DNA of 44,741 bases. It comes from Chloroflexota bacterium (lineage in GTDB: Bacteria; Chloroflexota; Anaerolineae; 4572-78; J111). Each line of letters opens with the position of its first letter. The stretch's first letter is position 1. The notes below the pieces were generated by a model, which was not told the origin of the DNA, searched no databases, and was given only the letters and a program-made list of their open reading frames with translations. Location: assembly GCA_016860845.1 (NCBI GenBank), contig BOKF01000065.1, positions 1 to 44,741 of the forward strand. Reading direction: 5' to 3'. A program made the translations under genes and the position numbers. Shown piece after piece: positions 16,737 through 24,455 of the stretch.

Positions 16737-16807
16737 TGGACAGGATTTACAGAATTAACAAGATTTTTGAACTTTTTTATCCTGTAAATCTTGTTAATGC
16801 TGTCAAG
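16737..16807 (+). repeat. Inverted repeat with ACAGGATTTACAG/ATCCTGTAAATC words
   Basis: TGGACAGGATTTACAG then AATTAACAAGAT on the left face ATCCTGTAAATCTTGTTAAT then GCTGTCA on the right. The words can pair across a T-rich centre. Words of the type ATCCTGTAAATC are, from general experience, widespread in unrelated bacterial intergenic DNA. It separates the two M42 genes. Confidence 0.6.
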
Positions 16808-16916
16808 AAAATAAAAACTCCGAACTAAGGTTATAAGTTTAACTTTGAGCGGAAAAAGTCACGGACAGTATTCATCGCTTTGACAGCGCCTTGAGCTTCT
16901 TCAAGGCTGGTGAACT

Positions 16917-17972
16917 TTACCACTCCTGTTCCAGCAGTCGCTTAAGAGCGGCCTGCATCAGCTTGACGGTGTTCCAAAAGTCGGCCAGATCCAGGACAGC
17001 CGCGGGCGAGTGAATGTAGCGAGCCGGCACACTGACTGCCACCGAAGGCACACCCGCGCGGGCCAGGTGTACCGCACCCGCATCCGTGCCGCCAACGCCG
17101 GGCCGCTTGAATTGGTACGGAATACCCTCGGCTTCGGCGGCGGCAATAAGCAGGTCCACCAGACGGCGGTCGGCGATAAAGTTGCGGTCCATGACAGTAA
17201 TCGCTGGGCCATCGCCTAAGCGGGGAAAGCCTTCCGGGGCGTCTTCGTCAGGCGGGGGCAGATCATCGGCAGCGGTACATTCTAAAATAAAGGCTAAATC
17301 GGGGTTGGCGGCATAAGCGGCGACTCGCGCCCCGCGCAGGCCGATTTCCTCCTGCACGGTGAACACGGCCGTCAAATCAACCGGGTAATCGCCTTTGAGC
17401 AGTTCCAACAGCACAGCGCAGCCGGTCCGGTTATCGAAAGCCTTCCCTTTGACTAGCCCCTCATTGCGGCGGCGACCCTGCCCGCCCAAATAGCCAAATT
17501 GAGTGGCAAAGGTGGCGAAATCGCCCACACTGACCTTGCCGCCGCCATCGTCGCCATTGGCGCCAATATCAATATACATCGAGTCAATCTCATCCACCTT
17601 GTCGTATTCACCCCGCTTGAGCAGGTGAACCGGCTTGAGACCAATCACCCCCGGCACACGTTCTTTACCCACTACGACAGCTTTCCCCAGCAGCACCCGC
17701 CGGTCGAAACCGCCAATGGGTTTGAACTTTAAACGGCCATTGCTTTTGATTTCAGAAATCATAAAGCCGACTTCATCCATATGGGCCGTCATCATGACCC
17801 GCCGGGGCGGGGAAGAGCTGTCACCTCTACGGCTGCGGGTGACAAACAGATTGCCCATCGTGTCTACCCGCCATTCGTCGGCATAAGGCTTGACCACTTC
17901 AATAATAATTTTTCTGACGTCACCTTCAACGCTGGACACGCCAAAGGCATTGGAAAGTTGTTCGAGATGCAT
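16917..17972 (-). CDS. M42 family metallopeptidase, copy 2
   Basis: This 351-residue paralogue keeps the M42 metal site: TAHMDEVG, KAFDNRTGC, QEEIGLRG, an ECTAADD segment and a late RYIHSP histidine. Compared with copy 1 it has an insertion rich in Gly/Asp (IGANGDDGGGKV, about residues 137-148) and a different metal-side Glu/Asp (LECTAADD rather than VDVTDSGD). It should be a cytoplasmic aminopeptidase. The ATG at 17970-17972 is preceded by word repeats rather than a clear ribosome binding site, so expression signals are uncertain. Confidence 0.88.
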   Translation of the reverse strand: MHLEQLSNAFGVSSVEGDVRKIIIEVVKPYADEWRVDTMGNLFVTRSRRGDSSSPPRRVMMTAHMDEVGFMISEIKSNGRLKFKPIGGFDRRVLLGKAVVVGKERVPGVIGLKPVHLLKRGEYDKVDEIDSMYIDIGANGDDGGGKVSVGDFATFATQFGYLGGQGRRRNEGLVKGKAFDNRTGCAVLLELLKGDYPVDLTAVFTVQEEIGLRGARVAAYAANPDLAFILECTAADDLPPPDEDAPEGFPRLGDGPAITVMDRNFIADRRLVDLLIAAAEAEGIPYQFKRPGVGGTDAGAVHLARAGVPSVAVSVPARYIHSPAAVLDLADFWNTVKLMQAALKRLLEQEW

Positions 17973-17977
17973 AGGTT

Positions 17978-18090
17978 TCTAACGGTCAATAATCAATAAT
18001 CAGCGGTTAATAGTCAAGAGGCGTGAAAGGTATTGCGTGATGCGTGATGCGTAAAATGTAAAATCTGCTACCCTACCACTTTGCAACCGG
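17978..18090 (+). repeat. Composite of three short-word repeat families
   Basis: In order: GGTCAATAATCAATAATCAG with GTTAATAGTCAA; then TATTGCGTGATGCGTGATGC; then AATCTGCTACCCTACCACTT. These are the same families seen separately at 4511-4548, 13041-13080 and 3887-3922, here placed end to end between the FHA and M42 genes. Confidence 0.65.
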
Positions 18091-18098
18091 CGACCCTC

Positions 18099-18560
18099 CT
18101 ATCTGCTCTCCAACTTGAAGCGCAGGCTGCCAATACCGATGATGTCGCCTTCGGCTAGAGGGGTGGGTTTGGAAAGCGGCGAGTCGTTGAGCATAGTCCC
18201 GGTCCGGCTGCCCAAATCTTCCAACCACCAGACCCCGTCTTCCCGGTGCAAACGGGCATGCGCCGCCGCAGCCGAGTCATCTGTCACGACAATTGTATTT
18301 TCAGCCGCACGTCCGAGCACAGTAACCGGCTGCAACGGTAAAGTCTCACCCACAGCCAGCGTTTGATCTTTCGCCGCGGCGACCACTCGCAATTGATAAC
18401 TCGATGGGGCTTGAGGCGCAGCTTGAGCTTCAAGGTGTTTCAATTCGCGCCAGACAATGTAGAAGGCCAAGCCCAAAAAAGTGTAAAGAATCAGGGTCGC
18501 TACAATTCGCAGACCCAGTAGAATCCACTCCAGACTCACAACACCACCAAACCAATCCAA
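18099..18560 (-). CDS. Membrane-anchored FHA domain protein
   Basis: The 153-residue protein has one N-terminal membrane helix (about 10-35, LEWILLGLRIVATLILYTFL) and a C-terminal FHA domain (about 75-153) with VLGRAAENTIVV, a histidine-containing AHARLH, and DLGSRTGTMLND. FHA domains bind phosphothreonine peptides, so this probably serves Ser/Thr-kinase signalling at the membrane. The usual SRxH element reads SAAAAHA, losing the arginine, so phosphopeptide affinity may be altered. Similar short FHA proteins in this phylum often lie near cell-wall genes; here the neighbours are peptidases and a corrinoid-activator-like gene. A TATAAT lies about 21 bp upstream (18582-18587). Confidence 0.85.
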   Translation of the reverse strand: MDWFGGVVSLEWILLGLRIVATLILYTFLGLAFYIVWRELKHLEAQAAPQAPSSYQLRVVAAAKDQTLAVGETLPLQPVTVLGRAAENTIVVTDDSAAAAHARLHREDGVWWLEDLGSRTGTMLNDSPLSKPTPLAEGDIIGIGSLRFKLESR

Positions 18561-18606
18561 TTAATCTTAAAGACTGCCTGCATTATAACGCAGATCCGGG
18601 GTATTG

Positions 18607-18730
18607 GAAAGAGGAAGAGAGGATAAAGAACAGAGGATAGAAGATTGAAGATTGAGGATAGAAAAACTGCTACTATCTTTTATCGGCCATCTGCTATCCA
18701 CCGTCTTCCATCTACTATCTTCTATCTCCC
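18607..18730 (+). repeat. Short-word repeat, AGAGGATAGAAGATTGAAG type
   Basis: AGAGGATAAAGAACAGAGG, ATAGAAGATTGAAGATTGAG on the left are followed by roughly complementary CATCTGCTATCCACCGTC and TTCCATCTACTATCTTC on the right. The array runs into the last codons of the ASKHA gene (18722). Confidence 0.6.
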
Positions 18731-20776
18731 CTCCTCCACGGCCACCCTTTCCCGCCGACTGAGCCGTTCCCGGCGGCGCTCGCGACGGCGCTCATCGCTG
18801 TTACTGTCCGCGGCAGCAGGTCGTTCTGGAATCAAACCCTGAAGATGGGGGAATTCATCTATGGTGTGAGGCAGGCCCAGCGCATCCACAAAACGGGCCT
18901 GAAAGTTCGGTTCGATAGCCGTTTCGACATATTGAATCCAGCGGGCCAACTCGCGGGCGCGTTGGCGGCGCTCCCGGCTCAACAGGCACAGCACCGCCCC
19001 ATCGCCCGCCGAGTTGCCCACCGGGTAGACATTGTCCAGATCGCAATCAGGGAAAAGACCGAGGATCATGGCTCGCAGCTTGTCAATGTGCGCCCCAAAG
19101 CCGCCGGCCAGCAGCACCCGGTCTACCTTACCCACCCCCCGGCGTTCCATGAGCAGCTTGGCCCCGGTGTAAAGCGCACTCTTGGCAAACTGGATGGCCC
19201 GGATGTCCTGCTGGGTAATCACAATCTCTTTCCCGGTCGAGGTCTGCTCCGCCGTCGCGACGATGTACTCGCCCACTTGCTGCGTTATCTTGAAATTAGG
19301 CGAGGGCGTCTCGCGCACAAACTTACCGCCGACATCAATAATACCCGACGCAAACAGTTCAGCCACCAGATCAATGATGCCGGAGCCGCAGATACCCGCC
19401 GCCTGAATTTCGCCGACCGGCATTTCGTCACTCCAGCGCTCCTCGCCGATAACCCGGAAGCGCGGGATCAGCGTTGCCCGGTCAATCTCCACTTTTTCAA
19501 TCGCCCCGGCTGCGGCGCGCATGCCGTGGCTGATTTCGCCGCCCTCAAAGGCCGGGCCGGTCGGGCTGGAAGCGGACAGCAGATGCTCCTTGTTGCCAAC
19601 CAGGATTTCGGCATTGGTGCCGATATCCACAATCAGCACAATATCCTCGGCTACCTGGGGCGACTCGGCAATAACGACGGCCATGTTGTCCGCGCCGACG
19701 TGGCCGCCTTCCACCGGCAGGATATGTACGTTAGCCCCCGGATGCGCCACAATCCCCAGGTCGCGGGCTTTAATATCCAACGCATCGTTAGTGGCCAGGG
19801 CAAAGGGCGCACCACCCAGTTCGACCGGATCAATTCCTAACAGCAAGTCAACCATCGTCGTATTGCCAACCAGTACCAACTCGGTCACATCGTCCGGCTG
19901 CAATTTGACCGCGCGGGTGGCCCGTTTGACCAGTTTTGACAGCGCCTCGATGATGGCCTTGTGCATTTTTTCCACGCCGTCGGGATTCATCATGCCGTAG
20001 CTGATGCGGCTCATCAAATCTTCGCCGTAGGTCGTCTGGGGATTCATCATCGCCTCGGTCGCCAGAATTTGGCCGGTGCGCAAATCCACCAGATGCCCGG
20101 CGACAGTGGTCGAGCCGATGTCCACGGCAAAGCCATAGGCGCCTTCGGCATAACCCGGCTGCACCCGGATAACCTCGTGGTTATTCCAGATCGTGACCGT
20201 CACTTCCCAATCGCCCTGGCGCAGAATCTTTTGCAGATCGCGCAAAGCAAAGTAGTCAATCCGCAGCTCGCTCAAGTGGTGCGTTTTGGAGAGACTTTCT
20301 TTCAGCCGCTCCCAGTCGCCCTGGCGATTGCCCAATTCCGCCGGCTGCACTTTGACGAAATATTGGCGAATAGCCGGATCAATTTCAATCTCGCGCACGG
20401 TGGCGCTTTTGCGGACAATCTGCTTGCGAGCCTGGCTCTCTTCCGGCACGTTGATCACCAGATCACCCAGCACACAGGCAGCGCAGGAGAGACGATAATT
20501 CCCCGGATCGCGTTTGCGCTTGGTCCAGTAATTTATTTCGTCGCCGCCGGCCGGGGAAAGATTTTCTTCCTGGGAGGTAATGCCGTACTTGGAGAAATTA
20601 CCAACGTCGGCCACAATCTTGCATTTACCGCAGGTTTGCTGTCCGCCGCAGATGCTCTCGATCTCCACGCCCATCTCTCGGGCTGCATCGAGCAGGGTTT
20701 GCCCGGCGGGTACGTAGGCCTGCCGCCCGGAAGGCTGGAAGACAACCAGGAATTTCTGTTGGGTATCGTTGCTCAC
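18722..20776 (-). CDS. 2Fe-2S ferredoxin/ASKHA protein (RACo-like, DUF4445)
   Basis: The N-terminal plant-type ferredoxin (about 8-110) has cysteines at 43, 49, 52 and 98. A linker follows, then an actin-like ASKHA ATPase domain (about 220-600) with FAVDIGSTTVAGHLVDL (phosphate 1), LVLVGNTTMVDL, IVDIGTNAEILVGN and LLAGGFGAHID. This is the layout of RACo, which uses ATP to drive electron transfer onto corrinoid methyl-transfer proteins. No corrinoid protein or methyltransferase is in the window, so the target is unknown. The last 25 residues form an unusual Arg/Glu run (ERRRERRRERLSRRE) next to a repeat array and may be a recent addition. Start is GTG. Confidence 0.85.
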   Translation of the reverse strand: MSNDTQQKFLVVFQPSGRQAYVPAGQTLLDAAREMGVEIESICGGQQTCGKCKIVADVGNFSKYGITSQEENLSPAGGDEINYWTKRKRDPGNYRLSCAACVLGDLVINVPEESQARKQIVRKSATVREIEIDPAIRQYFVKVQPAELGNRQGDWERLKESLSKTHHLSELRIDYFALRDLQKILRQGDWEVTVTIWNNHEVIRVQPGYAEGAYGFAVDIGSTTVAGHLVDLRTGQILATEAMMNPQTTYGEDLMSRISYGMMNPDGVEKMHKAIIEALSKLVKRATRAVKLQPDDVTELVLVGNTTMVDLLLGIDPVELGGAPFALATNDALDIKARDLGIVAHPGANVHILPVEGGHVGADNMAVVIAESPQVAEDIVLIVDIGTNAEILVGNKEHLLSASSPTGPAFEGGEISHGMRAAAGAIEKVEIDRATLIPRFRVIGEERWSDEMPVGEIQAAGICGSGIIDLVAELFASGIIDVGGKFVRETPSPNFKITQQVGEYIVATAEQTSTGKEIVITQQDIRAIQFAKSALYTGAKLLMERRGVGKVDRVLLAGGFGAHIDKLRAMILGLFPDCDLDNVYPVGNSAGDGAVLCLLSRERRQRARELARWIQYVETAIEPNFQARFVDALGLPHTIDEFPHLQGLIPERPAAADSNSDERRRERRRERLSRRERVAVEEGR

Positions 20777-20812
20777 GTCAATTCAAATCCTTTAGTCCCA
20801 TTTTGGAGAGGG

Positions 20813-21052
20813 TTACTTTTTGTGAAACATCAAGGGAAATTGCTCGGGGTGTTCCAGAGCTTCTAATTCAATATCAATATCCAAGTCAGGCCAATAAAAC
20901 TGCCCTGGTCCCAACTGCTGAATAGCGTAAATTTGGGCTACTGTCGCCTCAAGAAAGGCAGGGTAATCTTCAAATGGAACGAAGTACTCCCGATCATCAA
21001 CTAGCAGCCAAAAGCCCACTTGGCTAATATTCGTTACTTCACTGTAGGGCAT
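20813..21052 (-). CDS. DUF2442 family protein
   Basis: The pattern GFWLLVDDREYFVPFEDYP ... FYWPDLDIDIELEALEHPEQFPL matches the DUF2442 group, small proteins sometimes found beside toxin-antitoxin-like genes; their function is not established. I start at the ATG at 21050-21052 (79 residues), because a longer frame from GTG 21076 begins inside a terminator hairpin. It lies 36 bp upstream of the ASKHA gene in the same direction. Confidence 0.7.
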   Translation of the reverse strand: MPYSEVTNISQVGFWLLVDDREYFVPFEDYPAFLEATVAQIYAIQQLGPGQFYWPDLDIDIELEALEHPEQFPLMFHKK

Positions 21053-21066
21053 TTTTACCACAAAAA

Positions 21067-21090
21067 TAAGGCCCACCAGAAGCGGGCCTC
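21067..21090 (-). terminator. Leftward terminator after the virulence-factor-domain gene
   Basis: Read leftward, AGGCCC and GGGCCT form a 6-bp GC stem with a 9-nt loop followed by TATTTTTG. It ends transcription from 21149 before the DUF2442 start. Confidence 0.6.
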
Positions 21091-21148
21091 GATTTTAACC
21101 GATCGGAATTATTATAATCTACTTTATAAAAAATCAAAAAGCAGCGGG

Positions 21149-21457
21149 TTAGGAAGAAGCAGCCTCCCGTCCTCCATTCCGGGCCATCTCGCGTAGTTTC
21201 TCTTCGGGATAAGCCGCTTCCAGTTCGGCCACCAGGGCCTCAACCACGGTTTCCGGCTCGCCGTCCCGCTCCTGCCAGTCCGACTTGCGCCACTCGGCCA
21301 GGTAATCGTCGGTATTGATCGCCCCCGCGTGCATGGCCGCCCGGTCAATGGCTCGTTCAAAACGTTCCGGCAGTTGGCGCGATGGTCCCCCGCGCCCCTT
21401 CACTTTCACCTGGGCCGGGATGTCGCGCCAGTAAATGATTTGATAGGTTGTGGTCAT
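21149..21457 (-). CDS. 'Virulence factor' domain protein (small, unknown function)
   Basis: The 102-residue protein (TYQIIYWRDIPAQVKVKGRG, then LPERFERAIDRAAMHAG and TDDYLAEWRKSDW) matches the small domain named 'virulence factor' in databases. The name is historical and says little. In related genomes this gene often sits near RACo-like ASKHA proteins and methylene-THF reductase, and here the ASKHA gene is 0.4 kb away, so a link to C1 or corrinoid metabolism is possible. GGAGG upstream of the ATG is a good ribosome binding site. A terminator follows, which argues against a single operon with the ASKHA gene. Confidence 0.7.
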   Translation of the reverse strand: MTTTYQIIYWRDIPAQVKVKGRGGPSRQLPERFERAIDRAAMHAGAINTDDYLAEWRKSDWQERDGEPETVVEALVAELEAAYPEEKLREMARNGGREAASS

Positions 21458-21579
21458 TGGTCATTTCCTCCGCTAGATAAGCTGGTTTAACGCTATTGCC
21501 TCCGCGCCACCCAGTATACATCAGAGTATCGTTTTGAAAAAGAGAGGCGTGCTTCACAATGGCAAAGGCCCAAAATCTG

Positions 21580-21588
21580 TGCTATACT
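21580..21588 (+). promoter_or_regulatory. Extended -10 promoter for trmFO, likely leaderless
   Basis: TGCTATACT ends 6 bp before the ATG at 21595. Transcription would start at or near the A of the start codon, and no ribosome binding site exists. Confidence 0.6.
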
Positions 21589-21594
21589 TACTTT

Positions 21595-22947
21595 ATGTCT
21601 CAATCTACTGAACTGACCATCATCGGCGGCGGATTGGCCGGAACTGAGGCGGCCTGGCAGGCCGCCCAGCGTGGTATAACTGTGTCATTATACGAAATGC
21701 GACCCCTGCGCCAGACGCCGGCCCATGTCAGCGACCGGCTGGCCGAGCTGGTTTGCAGCAATTCGCTGGGCAGCGATTTGCCGGATCGCGCCCCCGGCTT
21801 GCTCAAGGCCGAAATTCGCCAGCTCGATTCGCTGATTATGCAGGCGGCGGACGAAGCTGCTGTGCCGGCAGGCGGCGCGCTCGCCGTTGATCGGGAGAAA
21901 TTTGCCGAAGCCGTCACCCGCCGCATCGAGAGCCATCCCCTGATCGAACTGCGGCGTGAAGAAGTGACCCATATCCCGGTTACCCCAGCCATCATCGCCA
22001 CCGGCCCGCTAACGTCCGACGCCCTGGCCAAAGAAATTGCTGCCCTCTCCGGTAAGGAATATCTCTATTTTTACGATGCCGTCTCGCCCATTGTCGAGGT
22101 GGATTCGATTAATATGGAGGTCGCCTTCCGGGCCAGCCGTTACGGACGAGGCGAGCAGGAGGAAGGCGATTACATTAACTGCCCGCTCGATGAAGCTGAC
22201 TACAACCGCCTGGTGCAGGCGCTGCGCACGGCTGAACAGATCGAGTTGAAGCAGTTCGAGCAGGAAGACGAACACTTTTTTGAGATGTGCCTGCCGGTCG
22301 AAGAAATTGCCCGGCGCGGCGATCAGGCCCTGGCTTTTGGCCCCATGCGCCCCGTCGGCCTGACCGACCCGCGTACCGGCCGCCGGCCCTACGCCGTGCT
22401 GCAGCTCCGGCAGGACAACCTGGCCGGGACCCTCTACAACATGGTCGGCTTCCAGACCAATTTGAAGTGGGGCGAGCAGCAGCGCGTCTTTCGTATGATT
22501 CCCGGCCTGGAGCGGGCCGAATTTATGCGCTATGGTATGATGCACCGCAACACCTACCTCAACTCACCCACGCTGCTCCTGCCGACGCTGCAATTTCGCA
22601 CCCGGCCCAACTTGTTTTTTGCGGGGCAAATTACCGGGGTGGAGGGGTACGTCGGCAATGCCGCTACCGGACTGCTGGCAGGTCTCAATGCGGCCCGGCT
22701 GCTGCGCGGCCAATCGCCACTTACCTTGCCGCCGACGACGATGCTGGGGGCGCTGTGTCATTATGTCACCCATGCCGAGCCAAAAGATTTCCAGCCCATG
22801 AAGGCCAATTTCGGTTTGATGCCGCCCTTGGAACGCAAAATTCGAAGCAAACAGGCCCGGTATCAAGCTTATGCCGAGCGAGCGTTACGGGATTTGGCAG
22901 TAGTTATCGAGCAGTTGCCGGAGCGACACCTCCAAGCAGCCGTTTAG
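21595..22947 (+). CDS. trmFO: tRNA (uracil-5-)-methyltransferase TrmFO (folate/FAD-dependent)
   Basis: TrmFO makes m5U54 in the T-loop of tRNAs using methylene-tetrahydrofolate and FAD. The Rossmann motif [14 protein letters not shown] starts near residue 8, followed by the family segment [17 protein letters not shown] and [31 protein letters not shown] and the C-terminal [12 protein letters not shown] are also characteristic. At 450 residues it is full length. I chose ATG 21595 because an upstream in-frame ATG (21559) lies before the -10 box. The leaderless start is unusual but fits the promoter. Confidence 0.94.
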   Translation: MSQSTELTIIGGGLAGTEAAWQAAQRGITVSLYEMRPLRQTPAHVSDRLAELVCSNSLGSDLPDRAPGLLKAEIRQLDSLIMQAADEAAVPAGGALAVDREKFAEAVTRRIESHPLIELRREEVTHIPVTPAIIATGPLTSDALAKEIAALSGKEYLYFYDAVSPIVEVDSINMEVAFRASRYGRGEQEEGDYINCPLDEADYNRLVQALRTAEQIELKQFEQEDEHFFEMCLPVEEIARRGDQALAFGPMRPVGLTDPRTGRRPYAVLQLRQDNLAGTLYNMVGFQTNLKWGEQQRVFRMIPGLERAEFMRYGMMHRNTYLNSPTLLLPTLQFRTRPNLFFAGQITGVEGYVGNAATGLLAGLNAARLLRGQSPLTLPPTTMLGALCHYVTHAEPKDFQPMKANFGLMPPLERKIRSKQARYQAYAERALRDLAVVIEQLPERHLQAAV

Positions 22948-22960
22948 CCAGAAATTGGCT

Positions 22961-23052
22961 GGCGTGTTGCGTGTTCCGTTTTGGAATATCTACGCAGGAC
23001 GCAAGATACTCAATTTGTTGCGGCGGCGGTCAGCGGTCGTCCGTCAGCGGTC
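22961..23052 (+). repeat. Short-word repeats before the histidine kinase gene
   Basis: GCGTGTTGCGTGTTCCG words are followed by an exact 10-bp direct repeat GTCAGCGGTC (23029-23038 and 23043-23052, 14-bp period). The direct repeat could be a regulator site or one more word-repeat family (compare GGTCGGCGGTC at 24414). Confidence 0.5.
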
Positions 23053-23069
23053 TTTATCGGAGCATCACC

Positions 23070-24359
23070 ATGCAAAACAAACGACTGGCAAAATGGATCC
23101 AAGACCACACTGACATGTTGGGCAGCACCAACCGAGAGGAAGATCAGGCGCTCCACGCAGCCCTCTTCGAAGGGATTATTGAGATGGCCCTGAACGGTGA
23201 GACGCGCCTGGTCAACTCGGTGTTGGAGAGTGCCGCCGCCCATGCTGTCGCCGTAGGCCGCCCGTTGACCCATCTTTTAGGTGTGCCGCAGCGCCTGCGC
23301 GAGCGCATCTGGCAGCGCATTGGCGAGGAAGTTGACCCGGAGCCGGCTTTCATGATGCTTTCAGCAGTGGATGTCATGTTTGTGCAGATCATCCGCGTGA
23401 CCATTGACGCCTACGAAGAAGCGACCAAGCTGGCTACGGCGGCCAAAGCCACCGAAATTTCACGCCTGTATGCCGAGTCGGAACGCAAGGTGATGGAATA
23501 CACGGCCGAGGTGGCCCGGGCTAACCGCGAACTGGCCCGGCTGGAGCAGGCCAAAACCGATTTCATCAGCATCGCCGCCCACGAGTTAAAAACTCCGCTG
23601 ACTCTGATTCAAGGCTATGCCAACATCTTGCGGGACATCCTGACGGACGAGCGAGCCATCCCGCTGGCCGATGGCATCCGCCGCGGGTCCGAGCGCATGG
23701 GCACCATCATCGAAGATATGCTCGATCTTTCAGCCATTGATACCAACCGGCTGAGCCTGTTCCTGGAGCCGGTCAACCTTAATAAAACCATCCAGTTAAT
23801 CGTCCGGCAACTGGAACCAGCGCTGCAGGAGCGGAAGCAGACGCTGCAGACCGATGGCCTGGATAGCCTCCCGGCCATCGAGGCTGACACATACCGCTTG
23901 CACCAGGTTTTTGCCCAGCTTATCAATAATGCCATCAAATATACCCCTGACGGCGGTACGATTAACGTCATTGGCCAAACCTTAGAACCCAACAAAAAGA
24001 TGCCGGCCTGTGTCCGCATTACGGTCCAGGATACCGGCGTCGGCATTGCCCCGGAAGACCGGGAAAAAATCTTCGAAAAATTCTACCGGGTCGGCAGTTC
24101 CGACCTGCATTCGACGGGCCACACCAAATTTATGGGCGCGGGGCCGGGCTTAGGCTTGACCATTGTCAAGGGATTGGTCGAGGCCCATCAGGGCCGGATT
24201 GTGGCCGAAAGCCAGGGCTTTGACATCCAGAATTGTCCCGGCAGCGCCTTCATTGTCACTCTGCCCATCGAAGCTATGCCCCGGCCCGGCTTGCAAGTTA
24301 CCCGGCTGCCGAAGGTGGCTGAAGCGGCGGAAACTGTCTCCCGGACAACACCCCCGTAA
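23070..24359 (+). CDS. Soluble sensor histidine kinase
   Basis: The 429-residue protein lacks membrane segments. Residues 1-125 form a helical sensor region resembling RsbR/RsbT-co-antagonist-type N-termini. A coiled coil (about 128-162) leads to the HisKA domain with phospho-acceptor H171 (AAHELKTPLTLI). The HATPase domain has the N box (LINNAIKYTPDGG), G1 DTGVGIA (321) and G2 GAGPGLGL (357). I start at ATG 23070, preceded by CGGAG. The open frame extends upstream only as a shadow inside trmFO. No response regulator is adjacent; the nearest is at 33940, so pairing is unknown. Confidence 0.9.
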   Translation: MQNKRLAKWIQDHTDMLGSTNREEDQALHAALFEGIIEMALNGETRLVNSVLESAAAHAVAVGRPLTHLLGVPQRLRERIWQRIGEEVDPEPAFMMLSAVDVMFVQIIRVTIDAYEEATKLATAAKATEISRLYAESERKVMEYTAEVARANRELARLEQAKTDFISIAAHELKTPLTLIQGYANILRDILTDERAIPLADGIRRGSERMGTIIEDMLDLSAIDTNRLSLFLEPVNLNKTIQLIVRQLEPALQERKQTLQTDGLDSLPAIEADTYRLHQVFAQLINNAIKYTPDGGTINVIGQTLEPNKKMPACVRITVQDTGVGIAPEDREKIFEKFYRVGSSDLHSTGHTKFMGAGPGLGLTIVKGLVEAHQGRIVAESQGFDIQNCPGSAFIVTLPIEAMPRPGLQVTRLPKVAEAAETVSRTTPP

Positions 24360-24363
24360 GCTA

Positions 24364-24424
24364 GACCGCCGACCGCAACCCTCCCCCTGAGAGGGGGAGG
24401 GTTGGGGTGGGGTGGTCGGCGGTC
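24364..24424. repeat. Nested palindrome (REP-like), copy 1
   Basis: The outer arms GACCGCCGACC and GGTCGGCGGTC enclose the inner perfect stem AACCCTCCCCCT-gag-AGGGGGAGGGTT. A related element with the same inner core lies at 33875-33926. It follows the histidine kinase stop and may also act as a hairpin attenuator, though no T-run follows. Confidence 0.75.
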
Positions 24425-24455
24425 GTTTCAATAATTAAGGAGAAGACCCAAAACC

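Noticed and set aside
22287..23069. Upstream extension of the histidine kinase frame into trmFO
   Set aside because: It is out of frame with trmFO and only a stop-free shadow; ATG 23070 has a ribosome binding site and begins the recognisable protein.
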